NCBI GenBank assembly: GCA_008508345.1
Contig: QNGE01003696.1
Span: 7,566 to 71,565, forward strand
Source: Paragonimus westermani
Lineage: Eukaryota > Platyhelminthes > Trematoda > Plagiorchiida > Troglotrematidae
DNA: 64,000 nt
Reading direction: 5' to 3'
Shown here: piece by piece, positions 24,548 to 34,910 of the stretch
Layout of the letters: the number at the start of each line of letters is the position of its first letter
How positions within the stretch are numbered: the stretch's first letter is position 1
The notes under the pieces: generated by a model
What the model was told of the DNA's origin: nothing
Seen by the model: only the letters and a program-made list of their open reading frames with translations
The model's database searches: none
Position numbers and translations under genes: made by a program

Positions 24548-25003
24548 AAAAATATTCACCATATAAATAATCTTACTCTGTTCTTGGTACTCGATGTAAT
24601 CACCAAGTGCGGTGCTACATCCTGTTTTCGACTATCGCACTCCAGATCAACAGACACCAGCTAATACTGCGTCAGGAAAACCGACTGAATCCGGGAACCT
24701 TCGATCCCTGCCTGGAACCTGTGTATCAACAGCAGAAACCGCTGATTCATTGACTCGAATTGTCATCAATTTCATTGGTTGATTCTAAGGGAGCGTGAAC
24801 TCACTTGCGTGGTACAATAACCTTAAGGCATTTCGGTCAACTTGGCAGGTCTGCACAAGCTAAAGGTACCACAGTGTTTTACCGCACATGCGCTGACGGG
24901 CTATTCTTGCAGCAGTTATTATAACATGGGAGCGTTTTCTCTTTATTACCCGCGAAAAACAAATTCGTGAGGAGTAATAAATATTACTCTTGAGTGTGTT
25001 TAT
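24548..25003. other. Unassigned gap
   Basis: No recognisable gene or repeat. It lies between the LINE and the inverted MULE structure. Confidence 0.3.
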
Positions 25004-25045
25004 ACACTGAATGACTCTGAAGCCCAATATGTTCTTGGCAGCTGG
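25004..25045 (-). repeat. Left outer inverted repeat of the MULE structure
   Basis: ACACTGAATGACTCTGAAGC followed by CCAATATGTTCTTGGCAGCT is the reverse complement, with a few mismatches, of 29081-29122. It lies outside the larger inverted MULE arms and could be a remnant terminal inverted repeat or the edge of a segmental duplication. Confidence 0.65.
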
Positions 25046-25069
25046 TTGTCCTAAACGCGAGTGGAGAAA

Positions 25070-25145
25070 AGCACATACATATTTATATACATACACCCAT
25101 ATGTGTAGGCACACATATGTGGTATACATTTGAGTATACATGTAT
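25070..25145. repeat. AT/GT-rich palindromic tract
   Basis: This stretch contains ACATACAT at the left, ATGTATGT at the right, and a central near-perfect palindrome CATATGTGTAGGCACACATATG at about 25099-25120. It could form a cruciform. It lies within the leader of MULE-1. Confidence 0.55.
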
Positions 25146-25299
25146 GTACTGTCCCCTACAAAAACATGGTTTGCCGCCTCTACCGCGCGTGCCCCCTTCC
25201 CCCTGACATGGTTTCTTCTATGCCTCATCGTGTCAACCCTGTGAGCCAATCAGGGGTCTCCTCGATTTGCTAATCTTCATTGGTTTTCACTTGCAATAA

Positions 25300-27487
25300 A
25301 TGTACAGTACACGTCGGGAGGACGCCTCCTCCCGAACTGAAAGCATGAGCGCAACTGTTGTCGATTTGTCAGTTCTATTTCAGGATCATTCTGAGAATGT
25401 CTGGTCTCCACGGCAGTTCCCAAATTTGGATGCAGTTGGATCGGAGGTTGGGCGCTTCGAAGTTAGATCAGGGTTTTCGTGCCGCATCCGATCCACCGAA
25501 CCCGCTTTCAATGATCATAAGAGACGTACGCATGCGTATGTAGGTCACATGTATTGTGCTCATCCGCCGGTGTTCGAGGGAGGGCCAGCGGTCAAACGGG
25601 ATGCTCAGCGTATTTCAACGCGAACAGGAACACGGATGNGACGTACGCATGCGTATGTAGGTCACATGTATTGTGCTCATCCGCCGGTGTTCGAGGGAGG
25701 GCCAGCGGTCAAACGGGATGCTCAGCGTATTTCAACGCGAACAGGAACACGGATGGCGAATTTCGGGTAACGAAATTCGTTATGTTGCACAATCATCCGT
25801 GCGATGTGATTGATGCGAAATACGAGGCCTCAAGGCGTCGCCTCGCCGATGAAGAAATAAGAGAAATTCGACCGTGGTTGCTCAACGGCACCGTGTCCTT
25901 CAACATCACCCAATACATCCGGGAGCACTTCGACAAGAAGACAACGGCGAAGAATGTATGCAACCTGTGAGCACGTTTGTTCGCTAAGAGAAACACCGTT
26001 GGCTACCTAGGTCGTTTGCACGCCCAACTGAACACCACTAGTAAGTGTTATTATAACGTAGATGATGATAATCGATTGACACTTTATGTTCATGAGTAAG
26101 GAGCAGATAGAATTTTGTCGGCGCTACCCCGAAGTTATCGGTATAGACGCCACTTACAGGAGTTGTAAGGAACGATATAATTTGTTTGTTTTAGTTGTTG
26201 TAGATGCTAGTGTTGTGGGCTTACCGGTGTGCTTCGGCTGGCTTGCAAATGAAACTACGGTAGCCATCGCCGTGTTTCTCCAGCAATTCCTTCTCTTCGT
26301 GGAAGCGGTGGAGACAAGAACAATGATCATGGACGACAGCGCGGCCATTCAAGTTGCAACTACGCAGGAAATGCCGCACGTCAATCAACTACTGTGCTGA
26401 GTGCACATATTGCGGAACGTGCGCGACAGACTTCCAACGGCACTGTGAAGAAGTGGTTCCTGGTTGCAATGTTGACGCGTAACCGCTGGAGGTACGCTGC
26501 AGCATTAGCTATTATGCAGGCCACTGACCCGGCGTTCTACAATCAGTACCTGATGACCAGGCTGATAAGGAGACCTGAGAAATGGACCAACAGCCGCAGC
26601 CCCGAAATCCCTACATTCGACCGGCGAGACAACAACTTCGTAGAGGCGACTCATCATTTCATTAAACGACACAACTTGAACGCCCAGATAAGAATCTGGC
26701 AGGCCATAGAGCACACCACAGCCGTTTTCGACCATATAATCAACGACCACCAGGCACAGCTCGTGTATGCCTACCGCTCATACCCGCACATCAATAATCG
26801 TGCTGAGTACACGAGGTTGAGTTGCCGTTTGGTCCCTAAGGTGATGCAGCTGATGTCGGAAAACGTAGCCGACGGGTGTCACCTGACCTCTCACACGGAC
26901 GTACAACGTTAGTCCTACAACGTGGGCTTGTGATTGCCCCTTTTGCATTGAAGTACCTTCTACCATGCAAGCACTCCCTGCATGCGTATCAAACTTTTGG
27001 CAGGAATCTGGAGGAATCCCTTGTCGTTCCTCGATGGACCAGAAGCTGCAATGGAATTCTGGACATCCCCGCTGCCAAGTGCGAGGCTTCCAGGAAAACC
27101 TACGTCAGATACTCTGGGGTGGCAGCGTTCACAGAACTGGGAATGATGGCAAGAAGACAGTTGGATGATATGACGTTCAACCAGCTTCTGGAGGAGCTTC
27201 GAGAATTTCTGCGCAACTGTGGCCGTAGCCAATTGCCACTATACTCCTACCCGATTGCAAGTTCGTCTGTGGACACGAACAACGTTTCTATCGTCACCTT
27301 GGACCTTCCGGACAGTCCACGTGACGAGGAAACGCTACCTGCAGTCGCATCGCAACCGACAGCTTCTACACCGGCCACCGCGACTGATTTCCAGGACGTT
27401 CAATTCATTCAGTGCACTCGGGCACCGAAACGTCCAAGGACGAACACAGTTGCACCTGCTACGATGAATGAACCAAAGCCAAATTGA
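25300..27487 (+). pseudogene. MULE transposase with FAR1-like and SWIM zinc domains (MULE-1, left copy)
   Basis: A second MULE family. The N-terminus is around 25345 (MSATVVDLSVLF). A zinc domain follows with GCSAYFNANRN and LHNHPCDVIDA (about 25716-25820). The core keeps the aspartate at 26146-26148 (GIDATYR), the second at 26332-26334 (MIMDDSAA), and the glutamate at 26643-26645 (FVEATHHFIKRH). After the second aspartate the expected C-x2-H box reads LLC-stop-VHILRNVRDRL: a TGA at 26398-26400 replaces a sense codon. A frameshift follows before KKWFLVAMLTRNRWRY. The C-terminal region has a SWIM finger split by another frameshift: CDCPF at about 26930-26944 and LPCKH at about 26960-26976. The tail to 27487 is polar and ends KPN. 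A 116-bp duplication around an N at 25639 also disrupts it. Confidence 0.85.
25514..26833 (+). repeat. Left arm of the inverted MULE duplication
   Basis: From GATCATAAGAGACG to GCCGTTTGGT this arm is almost identical to the reverse complement of 27489-28697. Apart from the 116-bp duplication next to the N, I noticed only isolated substitutions, one of which changes Glu to Lys in RSPEIPTF. The two arms share the same TGA stop and the same frameshift. Confidence 0.88.
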
Positions 27488-27488
27488 A

Positions 27489-28697
27489 ACCAAACGGCAA
27501 CTCAACCTCGTGTACTCAGCACGATTATTGATGTGCGGGTATGAGCGGTAGGCATACACGAGCTGTGCCTGGTGGTCGTTGATTATATGGTCGAAAACGG
27601 CTGTGGTGTGCTCTATGGCCTGCCAGATTCTTATCTGGGCGTTCAAGTTGTGTCGTTTAATGAAATGATGAGTCGCCTCTACGAAGTTGTTGTCTCGCCG
27701 GTCGAATGTAGGGATTTTGGGGCTGCGGCTGTTGGTCCATTTCTCAGGTCTCCTTATCAGCCTGGTCATCAGGTACTGATTGTAGAACGCCGGGTCAGTG
27801 GCCTGCATAATAGCTAATGCTGCAGCGTACCTCCAGCGGTTACGCGTCAACATTGCAACCAGGAACCACTTCTTCACAGTGCCGTTGGAAGTCTGTCGCG
27901 CACGTTCCGCAATATGTGCACTCAGCACAGTAGTTGATTGACGTGCGGCATTTCCTGCGTAGTTGCAACTTGAATGGCCGCGCTGTCGTCCATGATCATT
28001 GTTCTTGTCTCCACCGCTTCCACGAAGAGAAGGAATTGCTGGAGAAACACGGCGATGGCTACCGTAGTTTCATTTGCAAGCCAGCCGAAGCACACCGGTA
28101 AGCCCACAACACTAGCATCTACAACAACTAAAACAAACAAATTATATCGTTCCTTACAACTCCTGTAAGTGGCGTCTATACCGATAACTTCGGGGTAGCG
28201 CCGACAAAATTCTATCTGCTCCTTACTCATGAACATAAAGTGTCAATCGATTATCATCATCTACGTTATAATAACACTTACTAGTGGTGTTCAGTTGGGC
28301 GTGCAAACGACCTAGGTAGCCAACGGTGTTTCTCTTAGCGAACAAACGTGCTCACAGGTTGCATACATTCTTCGCCGTTGTCTTCTTGTCGAAGTGCTCC
28401 CGGATGTATTGGGTGATGTTGAAGGACACGGTGCCGTTGAGCAACCACGGTCGAATTTCTCTTATTTCTTCATCGGCGAGGCGACGCCTTGAGGCCTCGT
28501 ATTTCGCATCAATCACATCGCACGGATGATTGTGCAACATAACGAATTTCGTTACCCGAAATTCGCCATCCGTGTTCCTGTTCGCGTTGAAATACGCTGA
28601 GCATCCCGTTTGACCGCTGGCCCTCCCTCGAACACCGGCGGATGAGCACAATACATGTGACCTACATACGCATGCGTACGTCCGTCTCTTATGATCA
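27489..28697 (-). pseudogene. Right arm: inverted partial copy of MULE-1
   Basis: On the minus strand this repeats the MULE-1 transposase from the HAYVG/GCSAYFNANRN zinc region (about 28690) through D, D and E blocks to RAEYTRLSCRLV at about 27500, where similarity stops. It lacks the SWIM finger and C-terminus, so it cannot be an independent complete gene. The minus frame reads on into the complement of the spacer, which is why a longer frame (27928-27335) is open there. It carries the same stop after NQLLC at about 27922-27924. It is a copy of an already dead gene. Confidence 0.85.
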
Positions 28698-28703
28698 CCG
28701 AAT

Positions 28704-29080
28704 GCGCGCACCTTCCCAGCACAGGGTTTGCTGCCACGAACGTTCTTGGTCCGCGGACCAAATACATCCGTGGCAGCATACCTGCGAGTATGTGTAGTGG
28801 GTATGTGTTCGACCCTCATCCGCTAACAGTTTGAAACGCCTTTCTTGAAGAGCAGCCGTATCGTAGTCCCATCAGGCATCGAACCCAAAGAACGCGTCAG
28901 GGTTTGGAAACAAACCGTATGTTTTCACCAATGTTAGAAAATATGATAAGCAGTTAGTTCTAGGGCACAATGGCTGCAACCAAGAGAAGAAAGAAGAGAA
29001 GCACGAGATGGGCCACAGCCCACTTGGCGACACTCAGGAGCGCGCCAAGTGAGAACTGCGTGGAAACTTCGGGTGCGTTA
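28704..29080. repeat. 375-bp direct repeat, unit A
   Basis: Begins GCGCGCACCTTCC and ends GGAAACTTCGGGTGCGTTA. It matches 29131-29502 along its length, with landmarks GTTTGCTGCCACGAACG, CCTCATCCGCTAACA, CCCATCAGGCATCGAA, CGCGTCAGGGTTTGGAAACA and AAGCAGTTAGTTCTAGGGCA. Near its start is a palindrome, TGCTGCCACG...CCGTGGCAGCA, enclosing TTGGTCCGCGGACCAA. It starts within a few bases of the end of the inverted MULE arm. Confidence 0.85.
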
Positions 29081-29122
29081 CCAGCTGCCAAGAGGATATT
29101 GGGCTTCAGAGTCATTCAGTGT
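29081..29122 (+). repeat. Right outer inverted repeat
   Basis: CCAGCTGCCAAGAGGATATT followed by GGGCTTCAGAGTCATTCAGT is the reverse complement of 25004-25045 with few mismatches. It sits exactly between the two 375-bp direct repeat units. Confidence 0.65.
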
Positions 29123-29130
29123 GTTAAGGT

Positions 29131-29502
29131 GCGCGCACCTTCCGAGAACTGGGTTTGCTGCCACGAACGTATTTGTTCCGCGGACCATATACGTCCGTGG
29201 CAGCATACCTACGAGAATGTGTGGTGGGTATGTGCTCAACCCTCATCCGCTAACAATGTTAAACGCCTTTCCTGAAGAGCAGTCGCAACGTAGTCCCATC
29301 AGGCATCGAATTGAAAGAACGCGTCAGGGTTTGGAAACAAACCGTGTATTTTCACCAATGTTAGAAAATTTGATAAGCAGTTAGTTCTAGGGCACGATGG
29401 CTGCAACCAACAGAAGAAAGAAGCACGAGATGGGCCACAGCCCACTCGGCCACACTTAAGAGCGCGCCAAGTGAGAACTGCGTGGAAACTTCGGGTGCGT
29501 TA
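29131..29502. repeat. 375-bp direct repeat, unit B
   Basis: Second tandem unit, matching 28704-29080 with small indels and substitutions. Its palindromic core reads CTGCCACGAACG...CGTCCGTGGCAG around TCCGCGGACCA. The unit ends GGGTGCGTTATACAGC, and the similarity stops after GTTA. A long plus-strand frame (29049-29384) crosses both units but has no domain. Confidence 0.82.
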
Positions 29503-29611
29503 TACAGCACTCGAAAATGTCCAGGTGAATGACCTTGAATATTGAAAGAATAGATTTGTGGTTAGGAAAGGAGCAAAAATTCGCTGCGTGCAATTATTTG
29601 CACGGTGTATA

Positions 29612-29925
29612 GTTCAGACGGGCTATGGTCGGTCAGTTACGAACAGCTCAACGAGTTGACAAGAAATGTATTGGCGACGAGAGCGAGATGAAACGTTTGT
29701 ACAGCAAAACGTCAAACGATCAGACATCGGNGTCAAACGATCAGACATCGGAGCAGAAACGTTCGAGTGCGCGGGTGAACAGAAACGTTCGAGTGCGCGG
29801 GTGATATGCCGGTAACCATACACGTTCAGACAAACGTTTAAGCGCATACAAAATATGAGGAGGAGAAAGAGTACAAGTGCTAACTGTAACTTCGACGTAG
29901 TTAGCAATAAACAAATAGGGTCGCT
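29612..29925 (+). repeat. LTR-like dispersed repeat, copy 2
   Basis: Matches 2238-2725 and 42787-43062: CGGGCTATGGTCGGTCAGTT, GTTGACAAGAAATGTATTGG, CGTTCAGACAAACG, AAGCGCATACAAAA and TTAGCAATAAACAAATAGGG. It contains an N at 29731 with a 20-bp duplication on both sides, and a 25-bp tandem duplication (AACGTTCGAGTGCGCGGGTG twice, about 29757-29803). It lacks the palindromic insertion of copy 1. Confidence 0.7.
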
Positions 29926-32589
29926 ACAACGGCTGAGGAAAATGTCACTTAGTTCATATCAGGCCTCCTATAGCAAGCGTACACAGAAGCATGCGTACAA
30001 AACAGACAGGTAATAAAGTACAGTTGTAGCCGGGATCCTTAGAGAAGCCAAACGATCGCTGGTCACCATAAATGTACTATTCTGGTGATCCCACTCAAGA
30101 AAGAATGGAATTGTAATCAGAGGGTTGTCTGATACCCTCTCACGTGCGTGCATCATTGCCTGTTTGTGGAAAAACAAGACAAGATCTTGTCTATCATGGT
30201 TGAAGCCCCTCCTGCTAATAGTCTGAAGTAAGCGTACACTGAATACCATATATTTGGGCAATTACTGGGGGTTCGTTGTGCATCGCGGGAAGGAAGAAAG
30301 AAACATGTTTCTTTCCTCCGCTTTTTTTGTCTACATAGATTATTGGGTGATCAAGACGGGCTTTGAACTCGAAAACCGGAACACGAAAAGTGTGTAAATC
30401 CCTTCTCAAGTTTGACAGCCGCAGCTGTGGAACTCTTCTGGCATTCCGGCACAAATATTCGATTGGTAGTAGCCACCTCGTCCTATGCGGACTGAACCTG
30501 AACTAACCAGATCTCCATCCGTAGACCATTTGTCATTAGCCCTTAACCCAAGAAGTATTGGTGTTCAACACCTTAGCCTGTTTTAATTTATCTCTCACCT
30601 CAATCAGGATTAAACTCGCCTCGATTTCCCCATTTACACGCATCGTTGGTCCCGAATTGCTGTGTAAAAAAACTGTTTATCATTTACGCTGGCGGGTCAC
30701 GCGAACACTTCACATATAGATACCTGTAGAACACTTAAAAGTGGTCGGCCGGTACAATGAAGCATTGGCTTCCGATTTCTGGGTCCTGGACACACTGCAA
30801 GTGTGACAGAGAATTCTCTTTAGGCCTTTATGAACGGTTGAGAGACAGCACCGCCCGCTCTCCGCTACTGCGGTGCCTGTTGAGCTAGTTACCCCGTTCC
30901 CGAAATCCACCTCAATCAGTGACGGTGGATGCCGAACAACCAGCCGTCGAAAACTTCATCGCTGAAGCTAACGCGCCACCTCCCGTAAATTGGATAATGA
31001 CCATTACTTACGCTACTAAATGCTATCCGTATTTCCGGAGATATGGGATTTCAAACACACCCATAAAACTCGTATTGTTATGACTCGAATTTCGTACAAT
31101 TTGAGGAGGGCATATTCAGGTTACCCTTACGAACTAGCAAATGTCTGTAGTATTGTAATGCCTGGAAGAAGTACTGTTTCACTTTTGCTTTGTCTCGATT
31201 GTTTACGGAGGTAGACCGTTTCTGATTCACCGTCGCAATATTTTTGTCATGTAATTTTCCTTTCTGTTCCTTTGTCTACTACGATCTTCGGTGCGTCATA
31301 TGGAAGAAATCAGGTTGGCGGTAAAGCGGTTGTGACTTTTGTGGGGGACGGATTCGGTGGCGGAATATGTGGACGCGCCTAATAGATAATGATATAAAAA
31401 ACAATATAGTTCTTATTTCCTCGGATGTCTTGAAAATTAGTTAAGGGGGGTTGGGAAACCTCGAAAGTGTTGGAAACGAATAATGCAATTGGTTGTAATG
31501 AAATCACCATATTTGGAAGGGCCAAGAAAGCGCTGCTCGCGAATTTTTTCCACTGCCCGCCGTCTGTCGCGCGGGTTTCGTACCATTTTGCCACCTATGT
31601 ACCGCTACGAGCTAACTCATCGAAACGGTGCAGTTCCAAGCCATCAAACGGAAACCCGAGATATGTTATAACAACAAGTTGCTACCACCAGTAGACGCCT
31701 AGTCCCCTCTAGCACATTTGTCGCAGCCAGTTCCTTTAACTACCAGGTCGGAATGGACGAACACTCAATGTCAGGATATCTTCCCCAAAATCGTATGGCA
31801 GAATCTCTTGTATAACGCACCAGAAAGTGGGCACCACTCACTTCTCAAGGATCAAGATTACCTCATCCACTGACGGAATGTTTACGAAGCATTCCAGCTT
31901 CAGCCAAGCGGCAAAACTGCGCTCCGTAGATTGTGCAAACTCACTGGTGATGGACAACCCCGCCTTACCCCCATTACTGACGGTAACTTCCGGGATGCTG
32001 AAGGTGTACGTTTGAGACCTTCATTTTCTCCGTCACATCGTGGAGGCCCTATGGGGACCGAGCATGGCTTCCCGTGAGCCATTAGGGAAATGCAAAGACT
32101 AGTCAACCACAACCTTGTGCCCCCGTTTGGTCGTGCTTGCAGCTTTGTGCCCCATGGCATACCCGAGTTGCGTAACACCAACAGCCTCGCGGCACGTGAG
32201 AATGATATTGGCTAGTGGAAATTCATGTGCAGTAGACTTTCTCTCAAAGTGGGAGATTGTACGTCCCGGTCCATCTGTCAACTACTGAGGCCTACATATC
32301 CGACCTCTGTCCAAGCACTCAAACTGAGGATCCTACTACTTAGCGAAGAGATGCTATCAAAGCTTCTCCAGTCATGGGAAACAAGGAGTAGCGCTCTGAT
32401 GTACAACATTAAGATACATCAAGACTGTCCTAGACCGTAACGCTTTAGAGGCCAAACAAATACACCTGCTAAACCTTCTGGAGTCCATGTCGACGAATTG
32501 CCGCTCAATTAACCTCCGTCAAGTGATTCCACGGTCTCAAAAACCTTGCAGATGCCGAGCCCACAGGGGTTGAGCTAACTGACTGACAC
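29926..32589. other. Unassigned stretch
   Basis: No supported gene. Minus-strand frames at 29968-30261 and 31379-31594 and plus frame 31020-31214 show no domain. A near-perfect palindrome is present at about 30289-30319 (GGAAGAAAGAAACATG and its complement side). The last few hundred bases before 32590 could be an ORF1 or 5' region of the next LINE. Confidence 0.3.
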
Positions 32590-34910
32590 TGTATTCCCAT
32601 TTGGTGCTACATGTGCACTAATGCGCTATTCATGAAAAGCAAGCTTTTAGAGCTAAGGGAACTCGCTCAGTCAAAGAAATCTACGACCATCAGCATTATT
32701 GAGACGTGGCCAACCCCCAAGCTTCCGATCAGGAAGTCGACATCTCAGGTTGTCACATCGTGCCCATTGAAAAAGTCAGCGGAAGAGGAGGAGTGGCGAT
32801 TTGCGTTTCAGATAGTGTCAGGGGCCTAGGACTACGAGACTTCCACCTGCTGGTCCTGTCTGAGTCTCTCTAGATAGACGTGGCTGCCCCTCATTCGATC
32901 AGCTTGACCATTGGCACAGTGTACAAACCAGCTCTGATATCAACAGGATGGCTCCAGGCTCAACACATAGTTATCTGCAGGGCATTTGCACCAAAAAACA
33001 ATCAGGTGTTAATAACCGGGGATTCCAACCTTCCAAACAGTAACTTCGTGAGCGAAGGGGCTTCTGGTGCAGAGGCTGGAGAGTTCTAAGACCACGTTGA
33101 AGGTCGGCCGGATAAAACATACAGCAATCCATTCGTCACAGAGGTGCACGGCCCATCTCATTTGGACTTACTCCTCACTACCAAACAATACATAGTGGAT
33201 GCTGCTGAGATGAGTGCTCCCTCGAGCGCCGACGACTAGGTAGTTCTCCGTTTCAGGAAGATCCACGACGTTGTGGTTAATCAACACCCTAACCCGATTC
33301 ATCGAAACTCTCGTCCGGCCGACTTCCATTTGATCTGAAAGTGTTTAACGGAAACGCTATGGCCACCGACTGGAACATTTGCCATTCCCGAAGAACGTTG
33401 TAACTATGCTTCTGACAGGTTGAACGAAGTGATCATGGATGTTGTATCTTCCTTGCCCCTTTGGAAGGACAAAAGTAAGTTCCGGCTGAAACCTTATACG
33501 AAACACCTCATATAGACGAAGAAAGCACCACAAAAATGTTCGAACCATGTGCGGAAAACCAGTGAGAGCAGACTGTCGCGGTCATCAAAATCTATATCTC
33601 ACAGAAGCCATTGCTAACTGTTCTAAGTGGTTCTGTGGATACGTTGCGTCAGTTACGAAGTCACGATCAGTCATACCATCAATATTGGGTCCATCCGGTT
33701 TATCAGCTAACAATCAAGAGACTGTCTAGATACCCCGCTTTTGATAAGCAACCGCCTTTGGTGATCTAAACAGATAGGACAATAAGCGGACTCGAGTCAC
33801 GCCACCGCAGTCAAAATCTTTGATTTTTTGGAGGCTACTGTCAGAACTAAGTCTCTCAGACTTCAATCTGAGAACTCACCAGGCCATAGTTCGTCCTCAT
33901 TAGGAATATTGATCCTGGTCATCGCATCTCAGAAAGGACATTGCTGTTCTGGAAGAAGCACACAACTCGCCACATATACGATATGGAGTATGAAAGATCT
34001 AAACCACTAAGACCAACTAAAGTCGCTGAAATTATCTTCGCTTGAACGACAGAAAGTAAGAGATCTTATCGAAATGTGCAAATTTGCCTATCAAGCTGAC
34101 ACAACTCCTTTTGCTTGTTTGTTTGCGATGCAATATGACCGAAGTCTAAGGGGTCATAGATTCACAATCGAGAAAAAGGGTGATTTATTATTCCCGACCG
34201 AGTGATTGGTTGGGTGCAGGGTTTCTTGTGTAGGAGGGTTTTTATTGTGAAGGTTGAAAACGGACTATGATGTAGGCACAGCCCACAATGGTGTGCCTTA
34301 AGGATCCATCTTGGGTCCTCTCCCTTTTATAATGTTCGCAAAGGATTCTATGACGAAGTTTATTAACCCTTGCATTATATTCGCAGTTGTTAGCATGGCA
34401 AGTTAACCGAACCGAACGCCTTAACACAAGGTCTGGAGGCAGTAACAGAGTAGTCTCTCAGACCCGCTTACTGCTTCTAAGTGGCGGATCGTAGCTGGTA
34501 GCTCCAAACCCTTAGAAGTACCTGGTCCTGAAGGTCCATTCATCATTAAGTTTACGGAAAAGGCCTGGAGACGTTGATCAAAAGTGATTTCAAACCCTCA
34601 ACCCAACGCATAGTGGCTGTTCACAAAGCCTCCATTGAGCTGTTTCAACAGACGACCGGAAGTATTTTAACCACCGTACAAAGCCATAATTCGGCTATGT
34701 CTAGGTTACTGCATGCAGACAGTGGCATGCGTAAGGCTTTCAAGCGCATTGAGATAACAGTAAATTGCAGTTCGAATGGTGATAGGCTCTAAAGGCAGGC
34801 TCCGTCATCACCGACCAAAGGAGCTAAAATTATATTGCATGGGAAAGAGAAGGATGAGAGGTGATCTTACAGTGATCTTCAGAATTCTCAAAACGCAAGC
34901 AGCGTAAATA
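32590..34910 (+). mobile_element. Decayed CR1/Jockey-like LINE, endonuclease plus RT
   Basis: The order of a LINE ORF2 can be followed in drifting frames. The endonuclease opens with LLELRELAQSKKSTTISIIE and a following T-W, like the E-T-W box of these enzymes. TIGTVYKP at about 32909, VLITGDSNLPNSNF at about 33006-33047 (G-D-x-N box) and HLDLLLTTKQYIVDA at about 33157-33200 (L-D-L-x-x-T box) follow. The RT is visible as NGVP-x-GSILGPLPFIMFA at about 34289-34345, and INPCIIFAVVSM around 34361-34400 where the A-D-D box should be. The end resembles HHRPKELKLYCMGKRRMRGD at about 34807-34862. Many stops and shifts; inactive. Confidence 0.75.

Noticed and set aside
27335..27928. Treating the right-arm MULE frame as an independent full transposase
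   Set aside because: Its last 40 or so residues are the complement of the spacer, not transposase; the SWIM domain is missing.
29049..29384. 111-codon plus frame crossing repeat units A and B
   Set aside because: It runs across two repeat units and their spacer; the frame is not kept in the same way in the two units, so it is unlikely to be coding.
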